In this document: positions 11,978 through 23,328 of the stretch, in pieces
Numbering within the stretch: position 1 is the stretch's first letter
Layout: each line of letters starts with the position of its first letter
Assembly: GCA_010094045.1 (NCBI GenBank)
Contig: ML986692.1
Span: 104,345 to 168,344 of the forward strand
From: Lojkania enalia
Taxonomy: Eukaryota > Ascomycota > Dothideomycetes > Pleosporales
Reading direction: 5' to 3'
Length of the DNA stretch: 64,000 bases
The notes under the pieces: model-generated
The model's input: the letters and a program-made list of their open reading frames with translations, nothing else
The model's database searches: none
What the model was told of the DNA's origin: nothing
Translations under genes and position numbers: made by a program

Positions 11978-12093
11978 TGGTGGTAAGAAAATTGTTAGGT
12001 TGGGAGACTAGTTTGGTAGCTAACTATACCTCTTTAATATTTAGGCTCCGCATTCACTAGGCAGCTTTAGTCTCGGCGTTTTCCTTTTTGCAG

Positions 12094-12209
12094 CCTCCAC
12101 TTTTGCGCACGACGACAGGGAGCATCCTGAAGGCTGCGACAGATATTGCAGACTCGAGCAGGAGGTTCAGGCCCTCCAAGCAGGTGTCAAAAAGCTGTAT
12201 GACTACTTA
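12094..12209 (+). other. Possible orphan exon encoding a Cys/Glu-rich coiled segment
   Basis: After a pyrimidine-rich acceptor (CTTTTTGCAG) the frame reads AHDDREHPEGCDRYCRLEQ, then VQALQAGVKKLYDYL, and meets a donor GTATGT. Acceptor, frame and donor all fit an internal exon, and the second half has heptad-like spacing. I could not find its partner exons, nor recognise the family. It may be a remnant. Confidence 0.3.
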
Positions 12210-12844
12210 GTATGTCGAGCTACCTTCCTCCACAAAACTCTCTTACATTTTAAGCTTGCCACGTCAATTCAGGCTCAATTGTTTCTCCCTTATCACTACC
12301 AAATTTTCATTCAGAAGGGCCCGGTTTACATTTCCCAGCTGTCCAAGCTTGCTGCACAGCATTTTGAGCTGTGATCTTCGCTTGCAGCCACTTTTGTGAC
12401 GCATTTTGTGGCGGTGCTGCATGCGCCACATGCGTAAATCGCTGTTGCTGGCATTCTCGCTCTTTATCGTTACTCTTTCATTCCTATATAATAAACTCTT
12501 TCCTGGTGCTCTATTCAATCAAATTTTGACCTACCTTGAGTGGTCTAAGAATAAAATCAGCACCGGACGTCGCCTTTTCATTCCTGTTGAATATTTCCCC
12601 TCCCGATAATTCTACATCCAACTTTCTTCTAACAGACCTTAAGTGGCACAATAATACCGACGAACACGAAAAACTAGACAGCTTCACTCAGGATCTTGAT
12701 CGAACCCCTATAAGTTCTCTTACATCCCAGAATTTTGAGACCTTATTTTTCAGATCTCTTCCCTCCTGGTGCACAGAATCAATCTTTCCTGGAGCGGACT
12801 TTCCAGCAACCGAGTCACCAAAGCCACCAGAATCAACTCCAACC

Positions 12845-14155
12845 ATGGGCAGCGTCGAAGGATACAGATCCGTAGCGTACTTCACCAACTGGGGCATTTA
12901 CGGTCGAAACTATCACCCTCAAGACATCCCTGCCGACAAGCTTACGCATGTTCTTTATGCATTTGCCGATAACCGCGAAACTGGAGAGGTTATCCTAACA
13001 GACACCTGGTCTGATGTCGAGAAACACTACGCCAACGACTCCTGGAATGATGTTGGCAAGAACATGTATGGCTGCTTGAAGCAGATCAACCTGCTCAAAA
13101 AGCGGAACCGGAATCTCAAATTGCTTCTTTCCGTCGGTGGCTGGACTTATGCCCACGAGCGTAAACATTTTGATGGTCCTGCATCTACTCCACAAGGTCG
13201 CAAGATCTTTGCAGATAGCTGTGTTCGGTTGATCAAAGACTACGGATTCGATGGCATTGACATTGATTGGGAGTATCCGCAAAACCCCGAACAGGGCGAA
13301 CAGCTTTTGCTTCTCCTTCAAGAGATTCGCCACGCCATGGATGCGTACGCGAATCATCTTGCTGCTCATAGCCATAGGTATGACCATGGCCAGGAACCAA
13401 AGCCGCACTTCATGCTCAGTATCGCTGCACCAGCAGGAGAATCAAACTATAAGAACCTCCCACTCGGTCGGCTCGCCTCGGTTCTCGACTTCATCAACCT
13501 GATGGGCTACGATTTTGCGGGTAGCTGGGATCATCATTCCGGCCACCAAGCCAACCTTTACGCCTCAAGATCCTGCCCAACCTGCACCCCGTTCAACATC
13601 CATTCTGTAATCCAGAACTACGTCGCCGCGGGCGTTCCGCCTTGTAAAATTGTCCTGGGCATGCCGCTCTACGGCCGCGCCTTCAGCAACACCAAGGGCA
13701 TTGGTCAATCCTTCAGCGGTGTCGGCGAAGGATCCTTCGAAGCCGGCGTATGGGATTTCAAAGCACTGCCTCGTCCCGGCGCCTCCGAACATATTGATGA
13801 AGAATCCGGGGCCTCGTATTGCTACGACGGTAACTCTCAAACTCTAGTTTCGTACGACAATGTAGCGATTGCGAAGCGCAAAGCAGAGTACATTAGGCAG
13901 CATAATTTGGGCGGGGCCATGTGGTGGGAGCTTAGTGGGGATAGGACCGACGAAGGGAGCATTGTGACTAATGTGCGTATTCGTGTTTGTACTACGCTGT
14001 CAAACAGTCGGCGGGGGACTAAATGCTAACTCAAGTCGCAGGTTGTTAGAGAGCTTGGTGGGCAGGACGGCCGGAAGATGGAACAGCAGCCAAACTGGCT
14101 TCGTTTTCCAGATTCACAGTATGAGAACATGAGAGCGGGGTTCCCGAACAACTGA
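12845..14155 (+). CDS. GH18 chitinase (ChiB/ChiB1 type)
   Basis: Two exons, 12845-13972 and 14042-14155, over a 69-nt intron give 413 residues. The start VEGYRSVAYFTNWGIYGRNY, the substrate motif LLLSVGGWTYA (about residues 93-103) and the catalytic block DGIDIDWEYP (proton donor Glu143) define a glycoside hydrolase 18 enzyme. Later GH18 blocks MGYDFAGSW, GMPLYGRAF and GGAMWWELSGD are all present. It should hydrolyse beta-1,4-GlcNAc bonds of chitin, for wall remodelling, autolysis or mycoparasitism. From ATG 12845 (context AACCATGG) there is no signal peptide, as in the ChiB1 group. The frame stays open upstream to 12536 but has no other ATG. An upstream exon adding a membrane anchor (the hydrophobic frame at 12421-12609) cannot be excluded. 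Confidence 0.92.
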
Positions 14156-15139
14156 AATGGTGGGGGTCCCACTTTGCGGCAGCGAGCGAGGAGCTGATTT
14201 TTTGGAGGTGGGGTGCTATTGTCAGATGTGTAGGAGAAGTGGGTATAATTTGTTTGATATTGGGTTTGGGGCTAGGAATCGAAACTAAGGGCCTCGCTTA
14301 GAATTACTTACGCGAAAACCTCGACCCTGGAAATGCGCAGGGGACGTTTGTGTCACTAATTGGAATCGGGATTTCGCTTTCGACTCTTCAGGCACAAATT
14401 CTCTTTGCAGAGTGGGTTCCCGAGGCATTTTGCATGTGAGGTAGTACAGTTTGGTCGTACAAACCCTGCTTTACTTCTAACTTCAGAACATTGCTACATC
14501 CACTGTTGGGCGGATGAAATTACCACCGCGCAAAGCATCTCTTGACTCGATTCCCTTGCATGATCGCAAATGCAGATTGTAGAAATCTTGTAACCATGAA
14601 AAGTACTAGTCACAAAAATGTATCGCGGGCCTGGCTGAAAACTCGTTGCAATGCATAGCTGGTTTGAACAGTGCTGACCACAACTACTACCTGGGTTTTG
14701 TAGAGTAAACGATCCGCACACGACGTGATGTGCGATGGGCTCGCAGCTCGGGTGATGCGGGATGCATGCAAGACGTAATTGTACCTGCAGAGTGCGTTCT
14801 CGAAGATGCAAACTCAGGTACATATGGTTTGGGAGGGTTCTAGGTGTCTCATGCGAAATTCCTTGCAGTTGCCAAATAAGAATGTAAAAATTCAATTTTG
14901 CGCCAGTACTATATAAAAAAATTTGAATTATTCCGAACCTCACAGAGTCTCATTGCCGAAAGCCAATGCAATCGTCATCGCTGTTATGACATTGAAAGTG
15001 CACATCGCATGCGTCCAAGCACGGCGCTGTGTGTCAATGCGGACTATATGTACAAGTCCTGGGCGATAATATACACAAAATCTACGTGCAGGATCAACGT
15101 GCAGTAATATGCAGATCGTATTGTACCCAAGACGACATT
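14156..15139. other. Intergenic between convergent chitinase and J-domain genes
   Basis: 984 bp between two gene 3' ends. No gene, RNA or repeat is supported here. Short frames in both strands lack starts, splice sites or recognisable motifs. Confidence 0.5.
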
Positions 15140-16042
15140 TCACTGCCTCCTTACAGTGTCAGGTATGCATATCTCTGATGGAGGTAGGACGCGCTGATAT
15201 GCATCTTCGCCAGTCATGTTTGCCTCTCTATGCTCCACGAACGTCTTTATCCTTTCATTCCGGTCGCCGCTCATCGTCGCACGTTTCGATCTAGCGAGCT
15301 CCCGACTGGCCTCTTCATGCATCTTGTCTCGGTGTTCCATGACCGTGGTTGAGAAGGTGTTCGCTCGGGTACCCTGCATAACCCCTCCTATAGAGACAAG
15401 TGCCAATACAATCGACATGAAGCCAAAGTTGGACATGTGTATTGTGCGCGCATCCTCCTGCTGCGTTCCGTACTCTCGCCCATACCAATGCTCCCAATCC
15501 TCCCACGTTGCGTTATACATGGGATCATGGCCCGATCTCCAGTCCCTTCGCTCGTGCGTCCTTTCAGCAGAGTGGGACAAGGCTCCTTGATGATGCCCCG
15601 CCCATCCATGCCCCCATAAATCGTACGCTCTTCGTTTGGCGTCATCAGACAGGATAGCGTGGGCCGCGACAAGAAGCCTGTACCGCTCTAGGCGTACCGC
15701 ATTCGGCAGATGGGCAATGGGAGATGAGGGGTGGCAGCGGTCGGGATGGTAAAGCTTTGCGAGATTGTAGAATCGGTGTTTCGTGTACACCTCGCCCGGT
15801 CGGATAGAGAGGATTTGGTAGGGCGTTGGACTCTTGTGGGGGTGTATAGGCTCAGGCCATGTGAGATCCGCCTCTTCACTATGCGGGTGCGACTGAGAGG
15901 TGTGCTGGGCGTAGTGTCGTGTGTGCCGGGGCGGGGAGATGTGAGGATGGCGGCATGACGCACATGACTGCGATGTGCCGGAGGAGAACGGAGGCAGGCC
16001 GCTATAGGCGGAGAGTAGGATGGCGGGTTTCTTAGACAGCAT
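15140..16042 (-). CDS. J-domain (DnaJ-like) membrane protein
   Basis: A single exon of 300 residues. After a Ser/Pro/His-rich, likely cleavable mitochondrial-type leader (about residues 1-60), a J domain covers about residues 72-145: TPYQILSI, the HPD tripeptide at 99-101 inside LAKLYHPDRCH, and ILSDDAKRRAYDLWGHGWAG. One membrane segment lies at about 206-222 (FGFMSIVLALVSIGGVM). A charged C-terminal tail follows (HRDKMHEEASRELARSKR). J proteins stimulate the ATPase of a partner Hsp70. The layout of N-terminal J domain, one membrane span and charged tail fits the mitochondrial or ER J proteins of ascomycetes that are known only as DnaJ-domain proteins. The compartment is an inference from the leader. 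Its 3' end faces the chitinase. Confidence 0.82.
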   Translation of the reverse strand: MLSKKPAILLSAYSGLPPFSSGTSQSCASCRHPHISPPRHTRHYAQHTSQSHPHSEEADLTWPEPIHPHKSPTPYQILSIRPGEVYTKHRFYNLAKLYHPDRCHPSSPIAHLPNAVRLERYRLLVAAHAILSDDAKRRAYDLWGHGWAGHHQGALSHSAERTHERRDWRSGHDPMYNATWEDWEHWYGREYGTQQEDARTIHMSNFGFMSIVLALVSIGGVMQGTRANTFSTTVMEHRDKMHEEASRELARSKRATMSGDRNERIKTFVEHREANMTGEDAYQRVLPPSEICIPDTVRRQ

Positions 16043-16772
16043 TTGCGCTCAATGGGCTGCTACATAGACTAAGCATGTCCTCACGGGCTGTAAGGGCTGT
16101 GGCGGGGTGTCATGTCGTTCATGAGAGCGGAAGACCTGCATTGCATCCGGGCGGCGGGAGCTCTCGAGCTCACCGACGGCCCGTGCTCATGATAAGCGAA
16201 ACGGGCTAATCCGGGAAAGCCCGATAGAGCAAGAGTCGAGGCAGACTCCTCATTTCCGCGAGGTACCAAGACAAGAACGACGGCCCTCAGGTAATGACTC
16301 TGCTAACGATCGTCGTGTCAATTGAAGCCACAAACGCCCCACACGGGCTGGCCCAGTTTGCATGCGGCTTACTACTGGTTTTTTTTGTCCGCAGCCACTT
16401 CCTGAGTGGGCCCTTCATGCAATGCACCCGCTGTTCTCCTACCCGTTCAGTTTGATCTTCTACATCAGGGGTATCTAGGCGTCGGTTCCGCTTGACACCG
16501 TTGGAAACATACTGAGCCTATAGTAGAAGCTATTGCATGATATGCGAACCTGAAGCGGCACTATCACAATTGCTCGCCATGTTGGGCTGCATTCATACCA
16601 GATGGAATTGCCGTGTTGCTCTCCTAAGTATAAGTCGACGCACTTCTGCCCATATTGATTTCGTTCAACTGCTTTCCATACTTTCTCTACTATCCTTTAC
16701 CAACGTTCTCTTTCTTTCTCCCCTCCTAGCTTTGTTTCCTTCTGTTGTTCTATCTCCGACTTCGGAGTCAAG
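16043..16772. other. Intergenic, divergent J-domain and unknown gene promoters
   Basis: 730 bp between two outward-reading starts. The last 120 bases before 16773 are a strong CT-rich tract (repeats of TTCTTTC/CTCCTA), typical of a fungal core promoter reading right. Confidence 0.5.
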
Positions 16773-18074
16773 ATGGAGCACATCTACGATGAAGACGCCA
16801 GCGAACAATACTACGAACAGAATAGGACCCGGTCGACTAAGCGGCGACGAGGCGCAACAGGTGAACCTATTGAGGGGCTGCTCACGCTCACACGACGAAT
16901 GGAGACAGACGACGAAGACCAGTTTGACGTTGATCTAACCATCATGGATTTCCTGTCATTCAGGGCAACTGATCTCGTCTTTCAGTGGAGGTTGGGCTCA
17001 AATCCCCATCAGTCAGATCTACCCAGCGCATTAGTTGCCATGACGTCTGGTATGTATTGAACTATTTCGATTTGCAACTGACTCGCTAGCTTGATATCTC
17101 AAACACACTTGCTGACTGAATCGCTCAGAATGGAGAACGGTCCTCAAACACAAACACAGCGAACGTCCTTTGAATGACCCAGTGGCATTCCGGTCTCGAC
17201 TCCTACAGTTTGTACTTTTGTTCACTCATCGTTTGAACCACGACAAAACATGGACCACTAAGAGTTCTCTAAACGATCTCCGTGCGCAAAACAGAAACCG
17301 TGGCGTCTACTGGCAGCAGTACATGCCACATGTTCCTGCCCTAAGAGACCCTTTCGATACGTATAGTGAATTCCCTTTATCGGATGGTGCTCTTGCCGAA
17401 AATCGCAACAGACTTGCCTCCGCTCTGGACATGCCACAGGAAAGGCGAAGATGGGTCACTGACCTAGATGGAACGCCGTCACTACACTGCTTATTACCTC
17501 TTTTCATCCAACTTAGCGCAGCGAGAGTGTCTCTCGGTGACTTTGGGCCAATCACAGATTGGTACGAACTTGCTGGTCAATTCATGCTACAATCAGTATT
17601 AGAAGAATACCTCCGTAATGGTGCATTCGGTGACGAACCCTTCAATACAATATTTGCGTTCGGCTGTCCTGGAACACAAGCAAGTGAGGACGAGGACATA
17701 GACATGGCCGCGATGCGCACAGTGTTCTGTGACCAGCGTAATCGGCATGGACAAATCCATGGCTGGACAGAGGCAAGACGTAAATACATTGGCGAGGTAG
17801 GCTCATAATATCAGTATAGATTATGATTGATTAACTGGCATAGCTTCTTCCGAAACCGGGTACATCCACCACCTTCTTGCAGGCCATGCGAGATGCCCAG
17901 AACCGGTTTCCGTACCTGGAATTCGAATCCAACGTCTTAGACTTTCTCAAATATCTACATGAGAACCTTATGAAACCTGATCTGGTCCAGGTCGAAGAAG
18001 GTCGCATCACAATTCACGGGAATGAACTTGCGGAGGCCGACTCAAGGGAAATGATTAGAAGGATGGGTTTGTAA
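16773..18074 (+). CDS. Protein of unknown function
   Basis: Three exons, 16773-17049, 17129-17796 and 17844-18074, with introns of 79 and 47 nt (donors GTATGT and GTAGGC), give 391 residues. The start is the first ATG after a CT-rich leader. The N-terminus is acidic and basic by turns (TRSTKRRRG, then ETDDEDQFDVD). The rest looks globular and alpha-helical, with segments such as DFLSFRATDLVFQWRLG and FGPITDWYELAGQFMLQSVL. There is no signal peptide, membrane span or catalytic motif that I recognise. All three exons keep an open frame with good splice sites, so it is very likely real. It looks like one of the fungal-only conserved proteins. A GTAAGT overlaps the stop codon, so an extra 3' exon is possible but unsupported. 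Confidence 0.75.
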
Positions 18075-19016
18075 GTATTGCGGAATCGGTGGAGTCCTTG
18101 TTCCTTGCGTGTTCAGTTTATCTATTCTTCACGCTACGTCTTCGATTCTACATTATTCTATTGGTTCCTCTTAGCATCGGCATGCGAATTTTCCTCCATC
18201 AAGTTACTGTCTTTTGGACAGTTCTGGGTTTTAGGATAGTTATGATCTGTACGAATGAGTAGCGTTTGCTTTGGTGGATTTCTCCCTATATCCTGTTGAA
18301 TCCGTTCACTCTTTTACCGTAACCCTGCAAATAGACATTTTTAGCAAGATTCGCGCATCTCGAAACAATATTTCGGGGATATGGATAATATTCTCCAAGC
18401 GAGGTCTAGCTCTCTTGTTTCAGCACGACTCTTTATGCACGAGATATCTTTTGGACCGTACATCTCATTGGCTACCTCGGGTCTTCACCAGTAACATAAA
18501 CTCGATGTGTAATGCTACTTCGCATGACGAATTGTTAGGTTTTAACTATAAGTTCAGTCGATCGGCAATTTCCTATATCTCCCCTTGGTTAGTAGAACGT
18601 CACGTCGCTTAAAACTGACTTTAAAGTAGGCGTCGAGCCTTGGAACTCGATTGCGACTAAAAGAGGGCCGTCTCCAAGTGGAGGGAATATGTGATTGTAG
18701 CTGTCCTGGACTCCGCCATCAATAGGCTCACGACTGCAGGGTCTTGAGGAGGCGACCGTGGAAGACGTTGCAAGGACACCTCAAAAAGGAAGCGGCAACA
18801 AGCAGTCAGGTCCACTCATTTTTTGCCAGCTGCCATGTCTTGCCCAAGGCTTCTAAGGTAACCTAGACGTCTCTCGATCCAAACCGCCCGAGTTTTCCTT
18901 CGATCGGTGAGACGAGCCCCTCATTGTACCTCCGCCTCCTGCGCAGAAGGCCCACTCTATGTTTCGACATCCTTTCTGCCTTAGTCTCCAGCATCTACGG
19001 CGCGAAATCATCATAT
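18075..19016. other. Intergenic upstream of the hydrolase
   Basis: 942 bp between tandem genes. A 113-codon frame at 18271-18612 lacks any recognisable motif and is not supported. Confidence 0.45.
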
Positions 19017-19883
19017 ATGGCGTCTTTCTTGTCCTTCTTTACCAAGGATGATGTCTCCAAAACACACGGTTGTGCGACCATCATCTTGGTGCCCGGTGCT
19101 TTCCATCCGGCCAGCATCTACCATGAAGTCAGTGAGCAGCTGCGCGAATTGCACTACAGCAGGGTCTTTTTAGTGGACCTTCCTTCAGTGGGAGCTGTTG
19201 TCGGCCGCAAGCAAGACATTGAAGCTATTCGCTCTATCCTGGGGAAAGAGCTTCTGGCAGGTCACAACGTCCTCCTCGTCGGCCACAGTTACGGCGCTAC
19301 AGTCATTGGTGAAGCTGTTAAAGACTACAAAAGCGATTCATCTGCAGTATCAACCTTGCTCTCTCGTTTCACAGCTAGCATTGCCAGTGCAATCGCACGC
19401 ACACCTCGCCGCGGTCGAATCCTTGGACTCGTCTTTCTCGCGGGCTGGATCCCCCCCATCAGTGAAGTGACCAATCCCGAGACGAAGGTGGACATCCGCA
19501 TCACTGCCCCGCCATTCTTTCGCTTTACCCGGGACAAAGCCTACTGGGATCGCGACCTGGAGAAGTATCCGCCGGAACAGATGTTCTACAATGACGTTGC
19601 CGAGAGAGAGGCTCATGACTTAGTCAAAAGGTTGGAATTCTCAAGCTTCTCAGCTCTTGCAGAGAATGCAACCTACATTCCATATACAGGAGACTTCACA
19701 GTTACCTATGTTGTCTGCGAACGAGACAAGACGCTTTTGCCCGCCTGGTCGAATAGCTTCATTTATCAGCCCGAAGCGGAATTCATCGTCAAAAGACTGG
19801 ATGCAGGGCATAGCCCAATGGTGAGCATGCCCAAGGAGGTGACTGAAATCCTTCGAAGGGCAGTTGGTGAAGCGATGAATTAG
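19017..19883 (+). CDS. Alpha/beta hydrolase (AB_hydrolase_6-like)
   Basis: A single exon of 288 residues from ATG 19017; the frame is open upstream but offers no earlier ATG. The fold markers appear in order: beta strand and oxyanion loop TIILVPGAFHP, then the nucleophile elbow LLVGHSYGATVIGE (Ser in GHSYG), a candidate acid in CERDKTLLP, and the catalytic His in LDAGHSPMVSMP near the C-terminus. This is the usual layout of small fungal salicylate-esterase/alpha-beta hydrolase relatives. The substrate cannot be told; an ester or lactone is likely. No signal peptide is seen, so a cytosolic enzyme is favoured. The neighbours give no pathway context. Confidence 0.85.
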   Translation: MASFLSFFTKDDVSKTHGCATIILVPGAFHPASIYHEVSEQLRELHYSRVFLVDLPSVGAVVGRKQDIEAIRSILGKELLAGHNVLLVGHSYGATVIGEAVKDYKSDSSAVSTLLSRFTASIASAIARTPRRGRILGLVFLAGWIPPISEVTNPETKVDIRITAPPFFRFTRDKAYWDRDLEKYPPEQMFYNDVAEREAHDLVKRLEFSSFSALAENATYIPYTGDFTVTYVVCERDKTLLPAWSNSFIYQPEAEFIVKRLDAGHSPMVSMPKEVTEILRRAVGEAMN

Positions 19884-20834
19884 CATGATGCAAGAAGTTT
19901 ACCTGTGCCTGTCTCTCATCGAGGTTATCGTGACGAATTAATGGCACTGGAGCCCAGGAAAGCATGCAAGCGAGGTGGTTAGGCCCGAGCTTAGGGCATG
20001 ACGTGTTGATATAGATATTTTCTTCATTCGCAAATAGGTTCTTGCAATACTTTCAACCAAACTGAATTGTGGTTCGAACTAGGAGCACTGGGGTCGAACT
20101 TGAGGTTCTCACAATGTTGCGGACCCTCGAATGAAGCGGGGCCGTTACGGTCCGGAAAGCTGAGTCGCTAGGAGACGCCGCACGGGATATGTTTGTCGCC
20201 TTCAACAGTTCCTTAATGATGAACATCGTAATGAAGATGCGTCGACGGACGTTAGACGACAACACCGTGAATAATAGTCCCGCCGGCGATCTGGGCGTCA
20301 TCACGCCGGGATCCGTTGCCAGAACTCGACGTCGGCAGCAGCCAGCTTTGAGCCCTCCGGTCACTTACATTCGACTCGGCTCTTGCCATGCATCCTTCTC
20401 TCACGACATTCACACCTGCGAGAAGACACTCGCCGCATCTTGGGCTGCGAAGGTTGCACTCAAGCCCCGTCTTCTGTCCAAACCCAGCTTAAGTGAGCGG
20501 ACTGTCGCCAATCCCCTGTAGCCGGCCCAATCAAATCCTGTGTATTGGCCCTAAAAATAACAGTCTCCCTTCTACTCACCAGTATCAGAGCCACGCCGCC
20601 GAGCCTGTGAGATATTTAAGGTGAGTGCAGGTCCATCTTCGTCCCTCATGAAGGCATACCGAGCCGTCCCACCCAGTGGACTGTGGGCCTGTGTGCCGCC
20701 GGCATTGTCCGCGCCCCCGTCGCAGGACACCTGGCGGCCTGCATTTTGACCATCGCACTTTCTCACCACCAGCTAACCATGGCAGCTAAACGCAGACAGC
20801 ACTTCGACCGCCCGTATCTCCTGCAGCCGCAGCT
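19884..20834. other. Intergenic upstream of SPT10-like gene
   Basis: 951 bp between tandem genes. A 110-codon frame at 20189-20521 has no recognisable motif. Nothing else is supported; the right end should hold the SPT10-like promoter. Confidence 0.45.
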
Positions 20835-22477
20835 ATGCCTGCGATGCTGGACGACCCGACCGCGCCGGTCATATATCGTTCCTCTGGCGAGATGCCCTAC
20901 CCTGCGCCCGGTGCACCTCTCCCACCTGGAATCGCGCCCCGCCAGGTAACTTTGCGCGACCGGGTGACGATTGCAACGATTGTACCTTTCTCCTCTCCGA
21001 ACCAAGTACCACTCACGCTGCTCGCGTACCTTTCAGATCAGTTCGGGCGCGAGATCGAGAAGGGCGACACATACCCGATGCTCGATCCTCTTCCCCTCGA
21101 GGCATTCGGTCCATATTGGTTCGGTGTGTTTGGCGCAATTATGATTTTGGGCCATGTGCACGGTATAGAAGAGGTACATCATATGGCGCGCACTGGGCGC
21201 GATTGGGATAAGGAATGCCTGGGGAGCTTCTACATCAAGCCGAACTATCCAGGTAGATCAAGTCACGTCTGCAATGGCGGATTCCTCGTCACGGACGGGG
21301 CGCGAAACCGTGGTGTTGGTCGTTTGATGGGAGAGACATATCTAGAGTGGGCTCCTAGACTAGTTGGTATATCATGAGTCTGAGTTGTTTTGAGGGCTAA
21401 CTTGCGCAGGGCTACACGTATTCCGTCTTCAACCTTGTCTACGAGACCAATGTCGCTTCCTGCAGGATCTGGGACGCCCTAGGCTTCAAGCGAATTGGAC
21501 GTGTTAAAGGCTGCGGAAACCTAAAATCGTACCCCGGCGAGCTCATCGACGCTATCATTTATGGAAGAGACTTGGGCCAAGACGATGATTTCGTTTCTGA
21601 AGAACGCTTCGACAAGATCCGCTACTACCTCAAGAACGGAAAGTACCCCAACGGTGCCGACAGGGCAGAAAAGAGTCGTCTGCGAAGCGCTGCAACCCAC
21701 TACAAGCTTATCCCCGCACATGGCGACCAACCCGAAAAGCTTGTACTCAAAGGCAAAGAAGTGATCTCAGATCCCCAGCGTCAATATGAAATTGCTCGGA
21801 CGGTCCACCACAAGAACCATGGCGGCATCAACAAAACCACCGCCGCCATCGCAGAAATGTACCACTGGGTCCGCATCAAGGAGACTGTCAGCCAAGTAAT
21901 CCGCAATTGCCCCGAGTGCAGTGAAATGAACAAAGGTCTCTCGGCAATGCGCGCCCAGGTCCGTCCAATCCCCCAACCAATTCCCATAACACCGACGCCC
22001 GGCCCGCGATACCAGCGCCGCGATCCCTCCCGCTCCCCCTCCCCAAGCGACCAACTCCAGATGGAAGCCGCCCAGCACGAAGCCCAACACTCCCAGTTCC
22101 TGAACACCGTCCGCCAATACAATGGCACGCACACACATACACGCGCCAACCTCCCAACCACTACAACAAACAACAACCTCCCAGCCCCATCCACCTACGA
22201 AATGCCCCTCGACCCCGCCCTCATGGACGGCCTATCCCAATCCCAACCGCATCCGCAACCGCAATCTCCACCCTTAAATCTGCACGACCTGCCCCCATCC
22301 CCGTTCCTGGCGGCCGGCAGAGGACTGCCTGTACCGCAAATGCCGGCGCTCGATTCCCCCGCTCTGCAGCCGAACAGTACGCAGGAGATGGATGTTGATG
22401 AGGGACCGAGGGGCGCGAATGCAAGGGAGGAGATCCGGAGACGGTTGACGAGGGCTGGGTATAAGAGTTTGAAATGA
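20835..22477 (+). CDS. SPT10: SPT10-like GNAT protein with integrase-type HHCC zinc finger
   Basis: Two exons, 20835-21362 and 21410-22477, over a 47-nt intron (donor GTTGGT, which is unusual) give 531 residues. A GNAT acetyltransferase fold covers about residues 30-220, with the acetyl-CoA loop ARNRGVGRLMG and the following strand YSVFNLVYETN. It is followed at about 280-340 by an HHCC zinc-binding module: HHKNHGG, a 29-residue spacer, then CPEC. The pairing of GNAT and HHCC finger is the hallmark of yeast Spt10, which binds upstream elements of core histone genes and activates them. The C-terminal third is Pro/Gln/Ser-rich and looks disordered, ending EEIRRRLTRAGYKSLK. Assignment rests on this domain order. 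In filamentous fungi its targets are inferred only. HPC2, another histone-gene regulator, lies 6 kb downstream. Confidence 0.85.
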
Positions 22478-23328
22478 TGTGCAGTTATGGATGGGGTATG
22501 ATTTATAAGTACGGTTTCGTCCGGTTTAAGATGGGATGAGATGGAGGGAACGTGAGATGTTGGCGTGGATTCCGTGGTATTTTGCATGTATGGTGATGAT
22601 GCAGCAGTCCTTCATTCCTGATTTCTAGATTCGAGAATTTGGGATAGGGGAAAGGGGGATTCGACTTGATGTATTGCTTGCGATATCCTGGACTGAGTTC
22701 CTCCTATTCTTTTATATTCTGTGCTTGGACATCCTGTGCATGGCGGGATATCAATCGTGTCCGATTCATATCCATGTCCAGTAGTCCACTAGCTGGTTAG
22801 CTGGCTGGTTAGGTGTAGCTTAGCCCGTCTGTCAAAAATCTCTTATATTCTAACACCCCCCCCCCCCTTCCCATCCCGCTCCCGCATCACAGTTCAAGCA
22901 TTACAATCCGACACCTTCCCTACCGCAGCTCAAAAAATAACATTGCAAACATCAATTAACCGCACCCATCGACGCGGTAGATGAGCCAGATATCGCAAAA
23001 ATCCAAATTGCCCTCTCGCCGCCATCACGCTACCCAACAAAACCCGATAAAGACAAAGAAAAGCATGTCTAGTGTCAGGGAAGCTTCAGACCCTATTTGA
23101 TAAACACTAGGCTAATACAGCCTCAATTCGCCCGCCTTGGCTCCACATCCAACCCACCCACCTCCTATAACTCAAGGAAAAAAGCATTATGGCGATGCAT
23201 CTGTACATCCAGCCTAACGCTCGTACAGAAAAAAAAAAAAAAAAAAAAAATTCCCAAAAGCCTGTGCCAAAACGCTCTTAATAAAGCAAACAAGAACGCC
23301 CAAGTCAAAATCCCACGACGTAATTAAA
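22478..23328. other. Intergenic between convergent SPT10-like and BSD2-like genes
   Basis: 851 bp holding two 3' ends. It contains a C12 run at 22856-22867 and a poly(A) run at 23229-23250. No gene is supported. Confidence 0.55.
23229..23250 (+). repeat. Poly(A) tract, 22 nt
   Basis: An uninterrupted A run just downstream of the BSD2-like stop (on the opposite strand), preceded by TACAG and followed by TTCCC. Confidence 0.9.

Larger units (their letters stand above)
11685..12844. other. Intergenic between ankyrin-ZZ gene and chitinase, with unassigned coding-like pieces
   Basis: This 1.16-kb stretch should hold both promoters, since the flanking genes diverge. It also holds a TA repeat, one coding-like + strand segment (12094-12209), and a + strand frame at 12421-12609 starting with a hydrophobic segment KSLLLAFSLFIVTLSFLYN. 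Neither joins convincingly to the chitinase in frame. Confidence 0.45.

Noticed and set aside
18271..18612. 113-codon + strand frame
   Set aside because: No motif and no promoter-like leader; lies in an ordinary intergenic stretch.
20060..20110. GGTTCGAA-type words resembling a tRNA T-arm
   Set aside because: No matching A box, anticodon arm or acceptor stem could be built around them.
20189..20521. 110-codon + strand frame upstream of SPT10-like gene
   Set aside because: Matched by an equally long opposite-strand frame and without protein-like features.
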